Both the position numbers and the translations under genes were made by a program. A DNA stretch of 64,000 nucleotides from Inquilinus sp. KBS0705 (GTDB lineage Bacteria > Bacteroidota > Bacteroidia > Sphingobacteriales > Sphingobacteriaceae): the NCBI GenBank assembly GCA_005938025.2, contig VCCI02000001.1, positions 930,001 to 994,000 on the forward strand, read 5' to 3'. Position 1 is the first letter of the stretch. The number at the start of each line of letters is the position of its first letter. Below are positions 25,201 through 32,654 of this stretch, piece by piece. The notes beneath the pieces are model-generated. The model saw only the letters and a list, made by a program, of their open reading frames with translations. It was not told where the DNA came from and did no database searches.

Positions 25201-25560
25201 TTTTCCATCTCTCAAAAATTTGATGAATGAGATAAGCATCGCTTTGATCTCGTTTATAGGTTTGTTAACTAAATCGTATTTGTCTTCAGAGATATATCCC
25301 AGGTCAAAGATCAAATAACATGTATATTCTACCTCCAATGCCGAACCTAAGGCATTATCAAGATAGTGGGTAAAGTCCTTATCAGTATTTTTTCCGCATC
25401 CTTCCACAATGTTCAATGGAATAGAATAAGTTGAGCGCCTAAGCTGGCTGGTTAAAGCGAATCTTTCTTCCACTGGCATTAAAGGCAATATTTCCAGATA
25501 TACTTGTTTTGTAAACAAATGGGCTTTTTTCCAAATATCAAGTTTTTTATAATCTCTCAT
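25198..25560 (-). CDS. Four-helix-bundle protein (23S intervening-sequence family)
   Basis: A 120-residue helical protein of the TIGR02436 / S23 IVP family, with the family start YKKLDIWKKAHLFTKQVY, the SQLRRSTYSIPLNIVEGCG turn and the FTHYLDNALGSALEVEY helix. The family was first seen in intervening sequences of 23S rRNA genes and is related to the Avd protein of diversity-generating retroelements; its role here is unknown. It sits between GNAT and argG in the arginine operon on the same strand, framed by inverted short-repeat arrays, suggesting insertion as a cassette. A second member is at 34126-34500. Confidence 0.8.
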   Translation of the reverse strand: MRDYKKLDIWKKAHLFTKQVYLEILPLMPVEERFALTSQLRRSTYSIPLNIVEGCGKNTDKDFTHYLDNALGSALEVEYTCYLIFDLGYISEDKYDLVNKPINEIKAMLISFIKFLRDGK

Positions 25561-25594
25561 TACCTTTTTACCTTTAGCCTTTTACCTTTAACCT
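25561..25594. repeat. Degenerate TTTACCTT repeats, right of the first four-helix-bundle gene
   Basis: About four copies of (T)TTACCTTT on the plus strand, i.e. the AAAGGT word in inverted orientation relative to 25168-25200. The array begins right at the start codon of the four-helix-bundle gene and runs over the stop codon of the GNAT gene (25588-25590). Confidence 0.65.
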
Positions 25595-26241
25595 AACAAC
25601 ACGATCTTCTCCATGCGTTTTTTTATCGCATTCTCAATACGTTCCAGCAGCGTTGCCTTGTGCGTTATTTTCTTCATTTTTTCTTCGTACTGCTTTTGCA
25701 CTACTTCCGGGTCAAACAACATAGCGGTGCACATGCAGTTTTTGCGGTCTTTGCTCATCAATATGTCGTAATTAACACAACTGGTGCAGCCTTTCCAAAA
25801 GTTCTCGTCCTGGGTAAGCTCCGAATAGGTTACCGGTTCGTAGCCCAATTCGGAGTTTATTTTCATTACCGCGAGGCCGGTGGTTAAACCAAATATTTTG
25901 GCTTGCGGATATTTTTTGCGCGAAAGGTCGAATATTTTTTGCTTGATGGCCTTTGCAAGCCCCGATTTGCGATATAGCGGGTTTACAATTAAACCCGAGT
26001 TGGCTACAAAATCGCCGTGACTCCAGGTCTCGATATAGCAAAACCCGGCCCAGGTGCCATCTTTATGCAGGGCTATAACCGCTTTGCCTTCCAGCATTTT
26101 ATTAGCCACATACTCTGGCGAGCGTTGTGCAATACCGGTGCCGCGCGCCTTTGCACTCTCTGCCATTTCATCGCAAATCATAGGGGCAAAATCTGCATGT
26201 TGTGCAGTGGCTACCGTTATATCAAAATCTTGTATGGTCAT
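25588..26241 (-). CDS. GNAT acyltransferase, first enzyme gene of the arginine operon
   Basis: A 217-residue GNAT-fold protein: the acyl-CoA loop region VNPLYRKSGLAKAIKQ is at about 87-101. After the core it has four cysteines, C152, C155, C169 and C171 (CTSC and CMC), which could bind a metal or form a redox switch, and a basic helical tail. It is the first gene after the Arg leader peptide. No other acylglutamate synthase or ornithine acetyltransferase is seen, so it is the candidate for N-acyl(succinyl or acetyl)glutamate synthase. The fold is clear, the substrate is inferred from context. Confidence 0.75.
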   Translation of the reverse strand: MTIQDFDITVATAQHADFAPMICDEMAESAKARGTGIAQRSPEYVANKMLEGKAVIALHKDGTWAGFCYIETWSHGDFVANSGLIVNPLYRKSGLAKAIKQKIFDLSRKKYPQAKIFGLTTGLAVMKINSELGYEPVTYSELTQDENFWKGCTSCVNYDILMSKDRKNCMCTAMLFDPEVVQKQYEEKMKKITHKATLLERIENAIKKRMEKIVLLG

Positions 26242-26249
26242 TATAATAG

Positions 26250-26275
26250 AAAAAACTATAGGCTTTTAAACCTGT
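26250..26275 (-). terminator. Candidate attenuator hairpin before the arginine operon
   Basis: On the minus strand AGGTT pairs with AGCCT across a four-base loop (one G-U pair), and ATAG-TTTTTT follows, just before the GNAT start codon (26239-26241). Weak as a stem but correctly placed between the leader peptide and the first structural gene to act as an attenuator. Confidence 0.4.
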
Positions 26276-26341
26276 AATAATCAAATGGACGGTTGTGGAA
26301 GAAGTTAATAAGGCTTCTTGCAGGCAGAATTAAAATTTAAT

Positions 26342-26467
26342 TCAAACCCGTGGGCTGTAAACCCGTCGTCGGCTGGGAGGGAAAAACAAAACGGTAGAAA
26401 CTAAAGCAGCGGCAACCGGGGCAACGTTTGCCGGGGTTTCCATCCTGTTTAAGTTTTGTTTATTCAT
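26342..26467 (-). CDS. Arginine-rich leader peptide of the arginine operon
   Basis: A 41-codon frame from ATG 26467 to TGA 26342, followed by the attenuator-like hairpin and the GNAT gene. The C-terminal part reads FFPPSRRRVYSPRV, with four Arg in the last nine residues; the codons are CGA, CGA, CGG and CGG, uncommon in the neighbouring genes, which favour CGC and CGT. A promoter lies 26-30 bases upstream. Hairpin potential covers the middle of the frame (26415-26445) and the stop codon (26327-26343). Position, Arg run and rare codons are what one expects of a ribosome-stalling attenuator. No expression evidence is available; a short non-functional frame is the alternative. Confidence 0.6.
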   Translation of the reverse strand: MNKQNLNRMETPANVAPVAAALVSTVLFFPPSRRRVYSPRV

Positions 26468-26496
26468 TGCAGTAAAATGCTTACTTTTTAATTTTG
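26467..26496 (+). promoter_or_regulatory. Promoter of the 2H-phosphoesterase gene
   Basis: TTG at 26467-26469, a 19-base spacer and a perfect TAATTTTG at 26489-26496; start expected near 26501, about 97 bases before the gene. It overlaps the divergent arginine promoter and leader start. Confidence 0.55.
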
Positions 26497-26498
26497 TG

Positions 26499-26529
26499 CA
26501 AATTATTGCATTAAATTTTACTTATGCAA
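26499..26529 (-). promoter_or_regulatory. Promoter of the arginine leader and operon
   Basis: On the minus strand TTG (26529-26527), a 21-base spacer and TAATTTG (26505-26499), one base short of TAnnTTTG. Transcription would start near 26494, giving a leader of about 27 bases before the leader-peptide ATG. Confidence 0.5.
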
Positions 26530-26597
26530 GAAAAAACTATTATAATTTGCCCACGTAGTACAAACATTACACTTAATAAATACACTCATAACATCAA

Positions 26598-27122
26598 TTG
26601 ATTTTGCAAATAGAAACAGCACCACTGCTTTTAACGCTTAACTTAAACCCCCAGGCGCAGCTATTTTTTAATAATTTACGTAACAGGCATTTCCCGGCCG
26701 AGCGTAATTTTATTGACGCCCATTTAATGCTTTTTCATAAACTGCCGCCGGGGGAGGATAGCATATACAGTGATATCGAAAATATCACTCAGGTGGTTAG
26801 CTCCTTTGATTTACAGGTTGCAGGTATATCCGGCATTGGCAATGGGGTAGCATACAAGGTAGTTAGCCATAATTTGCAACAACTGCACAAGCAGCTTCAG
26901 CATAAGTGGGAGAAATGGCTTATACCGCAGGACAAGAATAAGCTTTGGCCGCATATCACTATACAAAACAAAGTTTCTGCAGAAAATGCTACTGAATTGC
27001 TACAACACCTGTCAAACACGTTTAAACCATTTAATATTACAGCGACAGGGTTAAGCCTTTGGGCATACATAGGCGGCCCGTGGCAATTTATAAGATCGTT
27101 TGATTTTATAGATAAGGCTTAA
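26598..27122 (+). CDS. 2'-5' RNA ligase-like (2H phosphoesterase) protein
   Basis: A 174-residue protein with the 2H phosphoesterase layout. The second motif is intact, H119-I-T-I in LWPHITIQNKV, but the first reads H42-L-M-L, lacking the Thr/Ser that normally follows. The start is a TTG at 26598 (a second TTG lies two codons on); no ATG is available upstream. Family members hydrolyse or ligate 2'-5' or 2',3'-cyclic phosphates in RNA or nucleotides. It is convergent with the ypdA-like gene, overlapping its end by four bases. The activity is uncertain because of the changed motif. Confidence 0.65.
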   Translation: MILQIETAPLLLTLNLNPQAQLFFNNLRNRHFPAERNFIDAHLMLFHKLPPGEDSIYSDIENITQVVSSFDLQVAGISGIGNGVAYKVVSHNLQQLHKQLQHKWEKWLIPQDKNKLWPHITIQNKVSAENATELLQHLSNTFKPFNITATGLSLWAYIGGPWQFIRSFDFIDKA

Positions 27123-28075
27123 CGCTTAGCCACAATATCGCCGATGATCATATCCGCGTGTATGCGCGAGTTTTCTATGAACCAAAGGTGTGTATCCAGT
27201 CCGCCGCAAACTACACCAGCAAGGTAAAGGCCGGGCAGGTTGGTTTCCATAGTATCAGGGTTGTACTGGGGGATAAATTTATCTTCGGACAGGATGATGC
27301 CCAGCTTTTTTAGAAATTCAAAGTTGGGTTTATAACCCGTCATGGCCATCACAAAATCGTTGGGAATGGTAATCAGGCCTTCGGGGGTTTCAATATCCAC
27401 CTCGGTTTGGTATATTGCTTTTAAGCTGGAGCTGAAATAGGCTTTTATACTTCCTTCTTTTATACGGTTTATAATATCGGGGCGTACCCAATATTTTACC
27501 CGGCTGCTAATTTCGGGCCCGCGCACTACTAAGGTTACTTCGGCACCTTTACGATAGGTTTCTAATGCCACATCAATTGCAGAGTTGCTGCTGCCTACCA
27601 CCACCACCTTTTGCGAAGTGTAGTAATGAGGATCCTGGTAGTAGTGTTTTACTTTTGGCAGCTCCTCGCCGGGGATGTCCAAATTAACCGCGATATCATA
27701 AAAGCCTGTAGATAGTATCACTTTTTTAGCCTGGTAAGTGACTTTTGTGGTAGTAATGCTGTAACCTCCATCAATGGGCTTTACGTTGGTAACCTCTTCA
27801 AACAAGTTAAGCGGTAGGTTATTGGATAATGCTACACGGCGATAATACTCCAGGGCATCGTTACGGGTGGGTTTGTTGTGCACGGTAACAAAGGGTACGC
27901 CGCCTATCTCCAGCTTTTCGGATGTAGAGAAGAAGGTCATGGTTGAGGGGTAATTGTACAGCGAGTTTACCAAACAGCCTTTCTCGACAATAACAAAGCT
28001 AAGCCCCGCTTTTTGAGCCGCCAGGCCGCATGCCAAACCAATGGGGCCGCCACCTATAATGAGTATATCCAGCAT
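27119..28075 (-). CDS. ypdA: YpdA-type FAD-dependent disulfide reductase
   Basis: A 318-residue flavoprotein beginning with the FAD motif LIIGGGPIGLACGLAA, followed by a second Rossmann motif VVVGSSNSAIDVALE for NADPH near residue 160. YLAGVVCGG near 280 is the C-terminal FAD motif. It lacks the CxxC of thioredoxin reductases and matches YpdA, the putative bacillithiol-disulfide reductase. Many Bacteroidetes make bacillithiol, so the role in thiol redox balance is plausible. It converges with the 2H phosphoesterase gene by a four-base overlap. Confidence 0.82.
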   Translation of the reverse strand: MLDILIIGGGPIGLACGLAAQKAGLSFVIVEKGCLVNSLYNYPSTMTFFSTSEKLEIGGVPFVTVHNKPTRNDALEYYRRVALSNNLPLNLFEEVTNVKPIDGGYSITTTKVTYQAKKVILSTGFYDIAVNLDIPGEELPKVKHYYQDPHYYTSQKVVVVGSSNSAIDVALETYRKGAEVTLVVRGPEISSRVKYWVRPDIINRIKEGSIKAYFSSSLKAIYQTEVDIETPEGLITIPNDFVMAMTGYKPNFEFLKKLGIILSEDKFIPQYNPDTMETNLPGLYLAGVVCGGLDTHLWFIENSRIHADMIIGDIVAKR

Positions 28076-28176
28076 GATGCGAAGATAATTAGTTTGAGGT
28101 ATACTTTGGGGGCGACTATGTTATTATAATGTAGAATGTGATTATATGCCCTTGAAAAAGTTGATTGCACAAAAAA

Positions 28177-28273
28177 GGGTAAGCTACTTTTATCGCGCCG
28201 CTCAACTCTCTACCCTTGCTGCGTTCCCACCCTGGGGGAGTTCAAGAGGAGCTGGCCGTAAAAGACTTACCCC
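28177..28273 (-). ncRNA. ffs: Signal recognition particle RNA, small bacterial type
   Basis: A 97-base RNA gene on the minus strand. The ends GGGTAAG and CTTACCC pair, next to TCTTTTA/TAAAAG-type pairing, closing one long hairpin. The apical region CCAGGGTGGGAACGCAGCAAGG fits the SRP RNA domain IV that binds Ffh. A T-run (minus strand TTTTTT, 28176-28171) ends it. The promoter TATCTTTG ends five bases before the first G, which fixes the spacing used for other promoters here. The RNA targets membrane and secreted proteins with Ffh and FtsY. Confidence 0.85.
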
Positions 28274-28277
28274 GGCG

Positions 28278-28285
28278 CAAAGATA
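28278..28285 (-). promoter_or_regulatory. -7 element of the SRP RNA promoter
   Basis: TATCTTTG on the minus strand, a perfect TAnnTTTG, with its last G at 28278 and the RNA 5' end at 28273. No well-spaced TTG was found at -33. Confidence 0.65.
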
Positions 28286-28367
28286 GAAAAAGGATGCGTT
28301 TTGGGTTAACAAAATGTTAAAAAAGCATAACCGGCTGATTTTGAGAAAGGTTGTTTTATATAGCACA

Positions 28368-28967
28368 TCAAAACAAACCTATCTGGCTCTTCGTCTCATC
28401 GCTGTCTAAATATTCAAGTGGCCGGGTACCTCTGAACTGGAATTTTTTAAAAGGTTCCCACTGGGGCAGGCCGCCAAAGGTTTCGCGTTTTACAATAGTA
28501 AGCTCATTTATCAAAAAGGGTTCTACCAGCTTTTTGTGATGAAAATGCGGCCACAGCGTGTTAAAATGCGTTTCGGGAATGTTGCGCACTACGGTAATCT
28601 GGGGTACTAATGTTTTGCGGATACCCAGGGTCTTTTTTAACAGCGTAAACCAGGCATCAACAGCGGGCGTAATGCGGATGTGCGCGTAAATGGTGTACTG
28701 CGCATGCAAATGAGTGAAGTACTTAAACCCATCAATATGCAGCAAAATGGGCGGTATTATGTTGATAGCGTTCTCCATTTTAACCACCGTAGTATCAGCA
28801 AAGAAAGGCTTTTGGCGCTCGGCGTGCAGTACAGATATATGTGCAGGCGCGTCCATACTTTTAAAATTACCGATGTGTTTTACCGATGCCTTTTTGTACT
28901 TGCCTATCAGCTCCTTGATAGGTTCAGGCGGCGAGAGGAGAAAGAGATAATCGGCGTAGCTGGTCAT
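28368..28967 (-). CDS. 2H phosphoesterase-like protein
   Basis: A 199-residue protein that resembles the 2'-5' RNA ligase group. The first motif is H43-I-S-V; the second is Q123-I-T-V (VPQITVVRN), with the catalytic His replaced by Gln. The order of segments (DYLFLLSPPEP start, HLHAQYTIYAHI, WPHFHHKKLVEPF) matches a Bacteroidetes group of this fold. It is divergent from dinB. With only one of the two catalytic histidines it may bind nucleotide or RNA without turnover; this is an inference. Confidence 0.6.
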   Translation of the reverse strand: MTSYADYLFLLSPPEPIKELIGKYKKASVKHIGNFKSMDAPAHISVLHAERQKPFFADTTVVKMENAINIIPPILLHIDGFKYFTHLHAQYTIYAHIRITPAVDAWFTLLKKTLGIRKTLVPQITVVRNIPETHFNTLWPHFHHKKLVEPFLINELTIVKRETFGGLPQWEPFKKFQFRGTRPLEYLDSDETKSQIGLF

Positions 28968-29040
28968 AAAAAAGGCGATTTGTTAATCACAAAATTGCTA
29001 ATAATTTTAGTATTTCAAATAAATATTTCATATTTGTTTT

Positions 29041-30225
29041 ATGGTTCCAAAGCGGTACATCGTCCACATCGATCTGGATTCGTTTTTCGTTTCGGTTGAG
29101 CGAAAGTTCGACCCCTCGCTCATTGGCAAGGCTGTTATTATTGGCGGCTCGGCAGATAGGGGCGTGGTAGCATCCTGCAGTTACGAGGCGCGAAAGTATG
29201 GCGTGCACTCGGCTATGCCCACAAGGCAGGCACTAAAGCTTTGTCCGCATGCTATTGTGATACATGGCACCCACGGGCGTTATTCAGAGGCCTCGCGCGA
29301 GGTTACCGAGATCATCCATCGTTCGGTACCGCTATATCAGAAAACATCGGTAGACGAGTTCTATATCGACCTGTCGGGTATGGAGCGTTTTCACGACCCA
29401 TACCAAATAGCCAGCAACTTAAGGCAAACGGTGATACGCGAAACCGGGCTGCCTATTTCCTTCGGCATGGCGTCCGGTAAAACTATAGCTAAAATGGCAA
29501 CCAACCAGGCCAAACCAAACGGGCAGCTATATGTACAGCATGGTAAAGAAAAAGAGTTTTTAGCACCACTGCCAATTGGCAAAATACCCGGACTTGGCGA
29601 AAGTACCTGCCAAAAGCTTTATCAATACGGTATCGAAAAAATTGGCGACCTGCAAAGGGTTAACCTAAAGTTTTTAGAGGCTGTATTTGGCAAGGCAGGC
29701 ACTTATATTTATAACAAGGCTAATGGCATAGACGACAGCGAGATAGTACCGCACAGCGACCGTAAATCCATCTCGACCGAGCATACCTTTCATAACGATG
29801 TAAAGGATATGCGCACGCTTGAAAATATTTTGGTGAGTATGACCGAAGAACTGGCCGGTAAATTAAGGCGCGAAAACAAGGTGGCATCGTGCCTGGCCAT
29901 TAAAATACGCTATGCCAATTTTGAGACCCATACCCAGCAGCAAAAAATAGCCCTAACCGCTGCAGAGCATATATTAATACCCGGCATAAAAAACCTGCTT
30001 TACAAGGCATGGAACAAACACCGGCCCATAAGGCTGATAGGTGTAAGGCTAAGTAACCTATGCACCGGCAGCTACCAAATAAACCTGTTTGAGGATAATG
30101 AAGAGCGCATACGGCTTTACCAGGCCATGGATACCATTAACTTTCGCTTTGGCGAAAAAACAGTTTGCCGCGCCGCCGGGATGGAAATAGGGGCGAGAAC
30201 GTTTAACCCGTTTTTAAAGGGGTAG
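29041..30225 (+). CDS. dinB: DNA polymerase IV (Y family)
   Basis: A 394-residue translesion polymerase. It begins VHIDLDSFFVSVERK (metal-binding Asp residues) and contains SVDEFYIDLSG, the catalytic acidic motif. The little-finger domain is C-terminal, and it ends near FLKG after INLFED (QxLF-like clamp-binding motif, INLF). A near-consensus cATATTTG lies five bases before the start, so the message may be leaderless. Divergent from the 2H phosphoesterase gene with 73 bases between. No SOS box recognised. Confidence 0.93.
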   Translation: MVPKRYIVHIDLDSFFVSVERKFDPSLIGKAVIIGGSADRGVVASCSYEARKYGVHSAMPTRQALKLCPHAIVIHGTHGRYSEASREVTEIIHRSVPLYQKTSVDEFYIDLSGMERFHDPYQIASNLRQTVIRETGLPISFGMASGKTIAKMATNQAKPNGQLYVQHGKEKEFLAPLPIGKIPGLGESTCQKLYQYGIEKIGDLQRVNLKFLEAVFGKAGTYIYNKANGIDDSEIVPHSDRKSISTEHTFHNDVKDMRTLENILVSMTEELAGKLRRENKVASCLAIKIRYANFETHTQQQKIALTAAEHILIPGIKNLLYKAWNKHRPIRLIGVRLSNLCTGSYQINLFEDNEERIRLYQAMDTINFRFGEKTVCRAAGMEIGARTFNPFLKG

Positions 30226-30299
30226 AAGTATAAGGAGTGTTAATACCGAATGATGAATTTTAAATGATGAATGTAGAAGTTGCCTTCATTATTCTATAT

Positions 30300-30418
30300 T
30301 AAGTCCCCTCAGGGTCTCTCGCAGAGGACCCTGAGAACTAATCTTGTTCGTAATGCATTTCGCCGCCTGTCAGTCGAACAAGATCTCTCGTCGCTGCGCT
30401 CGCTCGAGATGACATGCT
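30300..30418. repeat. Cluster of three inverted repeats after dinB
   Basis: CTCAGGGTC/GACCCTGAG (30308-30316 and 30327-30335), ATCTTGTTCG/CGAACAAGAT (30341-30350 and 30375-30384) and ATCTC..GAGAT (about 30382-30412) lie one after another. They look like dispersed palindromic elements and may also terminate the convergent dinB and GNAT transcripts. Confidence 0.65.
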
Positions 30419-30420
30419 TT

Positions 30421-30945
30421 TTACAGCGGCCTCTTCATTAAAATATCGGTTTGCTTATCGTTACCCAGCATAAAGCTATGGCTGCTAAACTGCTCAAAGC
30501 CATTTTTTTGGTAAAAGCGTATAGCCCCGGCGTTGTTTTCCCATACACCCAGCCATATTTGTTTTAGGCCGGCGTTAATAGCAGTTTGAATGGCAAAATT
30601 AAGCAAGTGACCCCCAATTTGTTTGCCCTGAAATTTGTTAAGCACATATATGCGCTCTACCTCCAGTGCATCGGTATCGCCAAACTCCGTTTGGGCGGCG
30701 TTGCGGTTAAGTTTCAAATAACCGGCCACCTCATTGTCGTAAAGGGCATAGTAAAAGTACGAATCGGGGTTATTTAGCTCCTGCTGTAGTTTAGGCAATG
30801 TAAAAGCCTTTGAGGCATAAGCCTCCATATCATCAGGGTTATTTAAATGCGCAAAGGCATCAAAAAACGTATCGCGGCTTAGGGTAAGCAGCTGCGGCGC
30901 ATCTGCAGGGTTTATGGGTTGTATTTGTGTTAAAGCGGTCATCAC
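30421..30945 (-). CDS. GNAT N-acetyltransferase
   Basis: A 174-residue GNAT protein. The acetyl-CoA motif is VLNKFQGKQIGGHLL (about 100-114, Q-x-x-G-x-x), and the end carries WLGVWENNAGAIRFYQKNGF, the usual beta-bulge and Tyr region. The substrate cannot be inferred. It is the last gene of a three-gene minus-strand run with the sigma factor and a membrane protein; its start touches the stop of the membrane-protein gene. Confidence 0.8.
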   Translation of the reverse strand: MMTALTQIQPINPADAPQLLTLSRDTFFDAFAHLNNPDDMEAYASKAFTLPKLQQELNNPDSYFYYALYDNEVAGYLKLNRNAAQTEFGDTDALEVERIYVLNKFQGKQIGGHLLNFAIQTAINAGLKQIWLGVWENNAGAIRFYQKNGFEQFSSHSFMLGNDKQTDILMKRPL

Positions 30946-31535
30946 TAATCAAATTGATCTTGCAGCCGCACCAGGCGGTCAATCATCAAATTTAATTTTT
31001 CTTCTTCGTTTTTAAATATCCTTGGCTTTAAATAAAACGTGGTAAACAATATCCATGCAATGGTTGAGCCATAGGTAGCAAACTTAAAGTAAACCGACGC
31101 GTTTTGCAGCACCTCGATAAAGTAGAGGGATAGGCCGCCGCTAATTAACAGGATATAGGTATAATAAAACCAGCCTATAACCTTAGTGCGGTTTTTTTGA
31201 TACTCCTTAAGGCTGTCTAAATATTCGGTAGGGTTTAGGGTAGCATCGCGCTTGCTTAGTATGTGGTATTGCCTTACTATCATCAATAAATACATTAACA
31301 TAGTGGCCAATACAATTAATATACCTGCCGTGGTTACCCACGAGTTAAACGCGCCAAAAAAGGTAACTATAAAGGCAAAGGCAATAGTTATGCCCATAGC
31401 AATAATGCTCCAGTACATACGGGTTGTTAAGCCGCGTATGCCTTTTTTTACTTGTTTCAGCACATCGTCTACCGAAAGCTGATCCTGTGTTGGCTGTCCC
31501 TGCCAAACCGACATTAAATGATCAAAGTCTTTCAT
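30945..31535 (-). CDS. Membrane protein downstream of an ECF sigma factor, possible anti-sigma
   Basis: A 196-residue protein with a 40-residue cytosolic start and about four membrane helices (about 42-62, 68-90, 120-142, 148-168), then a charged tail. It starts inside the end of the sigma-factor gene (14-base overlap), the arrangement typical of sigma/anti-sigma pairs. No known anti-sigma domain (zinc-binding or FecR-like) is visible. The anti-sigma role rests on position only. Confidence 0.5.
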   Translation of the reverse strand: MKDFDHLMSVWQGQPTQDQLSVDDVLKQVKKGIRGLTTRMYWSIIAMGITIAFAFIVTFFGAFNSWVTTAGILIVLATMLMYLLMIVRQYHILSKRDATLNPTEYLDSLKEYQKNRTKVIGWFYYTYILLISGGLSLYFIEVLQNASVYFKFATYGSTIAWILFTTFYLKPRIFKNEEEKLNLMIDRLVRLQDQFD

Positions 31536-32019
31536 ATTGATTGTATAACTCTGTCAATTTTTGTTTAATGCGATATATCTTCACTCTCAAATTCCCCTCT
31601 GATATCCCCGAAACCTCTGCAATTTCGGGATACGGTACTTCGTCAAGCACCAATGTTATTATAATTCTTTCTGATTCTTCCAGTTTAGATATACACTTAT
31701 ACAACAAAGCAACCTGCTCGTTTTTTTCCGAAAATTCTTCTTTTTTATTTTCGGCAATAAGCGGTGTTAATTCGTCTTTCGCCTGGCGTTTTTCTGATCG
31801 AAGGTAGGTTAAACAGGTATTTACGGCAATGCGGTATATCCAGGTTGATATTAACGCCTGGTTACGAAATTTATGCAGATTTTGCCAAACTTTTAAAAAG
31901 GTTTCCTGTAACAGGTCGTTTGCAGCATCATCGTCGCCCGTATAGCCATAGCACAAGTGGAATATCTTTTTTGAATTGGCTTCGTAAATTTTCCTGAAAG
32001 CGTCTTCTCTTTCTGCCAC
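31522..32019 (-). CDS. ECF sigma factor
   Basis: A 165-residue RNA polymerase sigma factor of the ECF type. Region 2 (about 10-75) has HLCYGYTGDDDAANDLLQETFLKVWQN, and region 4 (about 105-160) has LVLDEVPYPEIAEVSGISEGNLRVKIYRIKQKL, the helix-turn-helix that reads -35 DNA. It is translationally overlapped by the membrane protein gene and is probably controlled by it. No FecR/SusCD genes follow. Target genes are unknown. Confidence 0.88.
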   Translation of the reverse strand: MAEREDAFRKIYEANSKKIFHLCYGYTGDDDAANDLLQETFLKVWQNLHKFRNQALISTWIYRIAVNTCLTYLRSEKRQAKDELTPLIAENKKEEFSEKNEQVALLYKCISKLEESERIIITLVLDEVPYPEIAEVSGISEGNLRVKIYRIKQKLTELYNQYERL

Positions 32020-32062
32020 TTGTTAATAGTTTTGTTTTTTTGACAAAGTAAAGCACTTAATG

Positions 32063-32596
32063 TTACAACAGGTAACTTTTTTTATTTAACCAGGGCAGTT
32101 TTGTATCTGCATCTTCCAGCAGGGTATTATAGTCCTGGCTGTAATCAAACTGCAAATCCTCGTGCAGTTTACCTATTGATGCGCGCACCTTCTCCACCTG
32201 GCGGGTAAATATTAGCCTGATGGGCTTATACGATGTTTGCCTAACCACATATTGCAGGTAGTTTTGGCAAAAGTTTAAAAGCAGCTCTATCTCTGCCGGT
32301 TTCGAGCCTATAAACTTGGTGTATTTGGTAAGCATCTTTAAAATTTTGCGCAGGCCCTTGGCTGTAAAATAACTTTGCGAGGGTAGCTGGCTAAACATAA
32401 AGCCGGCCTCGGCTTTTATGCTTTCAATAAAGTCCTGCTCGTTATGTGCTTCAAAAAGCAGATAGGCCAATAATTCTTTATTTTCTTTTTTATAACGTAC
32501 CAGGCGCAGGCAAAGTTCGGCCAGTTGCTCCTGCGGTAAGTGCTGTAATTCCTTTTTTATTTGCTGTAATCCGTAGGTAGTAATGCTCATGGGCAT
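32063..32596 (-). CDS. Conserved hypothetical protein
   Basis: A 177-residue, mostly helical, basic soluble protein beginning MPMSITTYGLQQIKKELQHLP. No family is recognised. It has no signal peptide or membrane segment; EQLAELCLRLVRYKKENKELLAYLLFEAH looks amphipathic. It lies on the same strand upstream of the ECF sigma-factor gene (43 bases) and is divergent from the symporter gene. The start could also be the ATG two codons further on. It is real coding sequence by length and codon use; function unknown. Confidence 0.6.
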   Translation of the reverse strand: MPMSITTYGLQQIKKELQHLPQEQLAELCLRLVRYKKENKELLAYLLFEAHNEQDFIESIKAEAGFMFSQLPSQSYFTAKGLRKILKMLTKYTKFIGSKPAEIELLLNFCQNYLQYVVRQTSYKPIRLIFTRQVEKVRASIGKLHEDLQFDYSQDYNTLLEDADTKLPWLNKKSYLL

Positions 32597-32654
32597 GTAT
32601 TAATATTTCGTTGCAACATAGTTAATTTTGTAGTTTAGCGGCATATTTTAGCAA

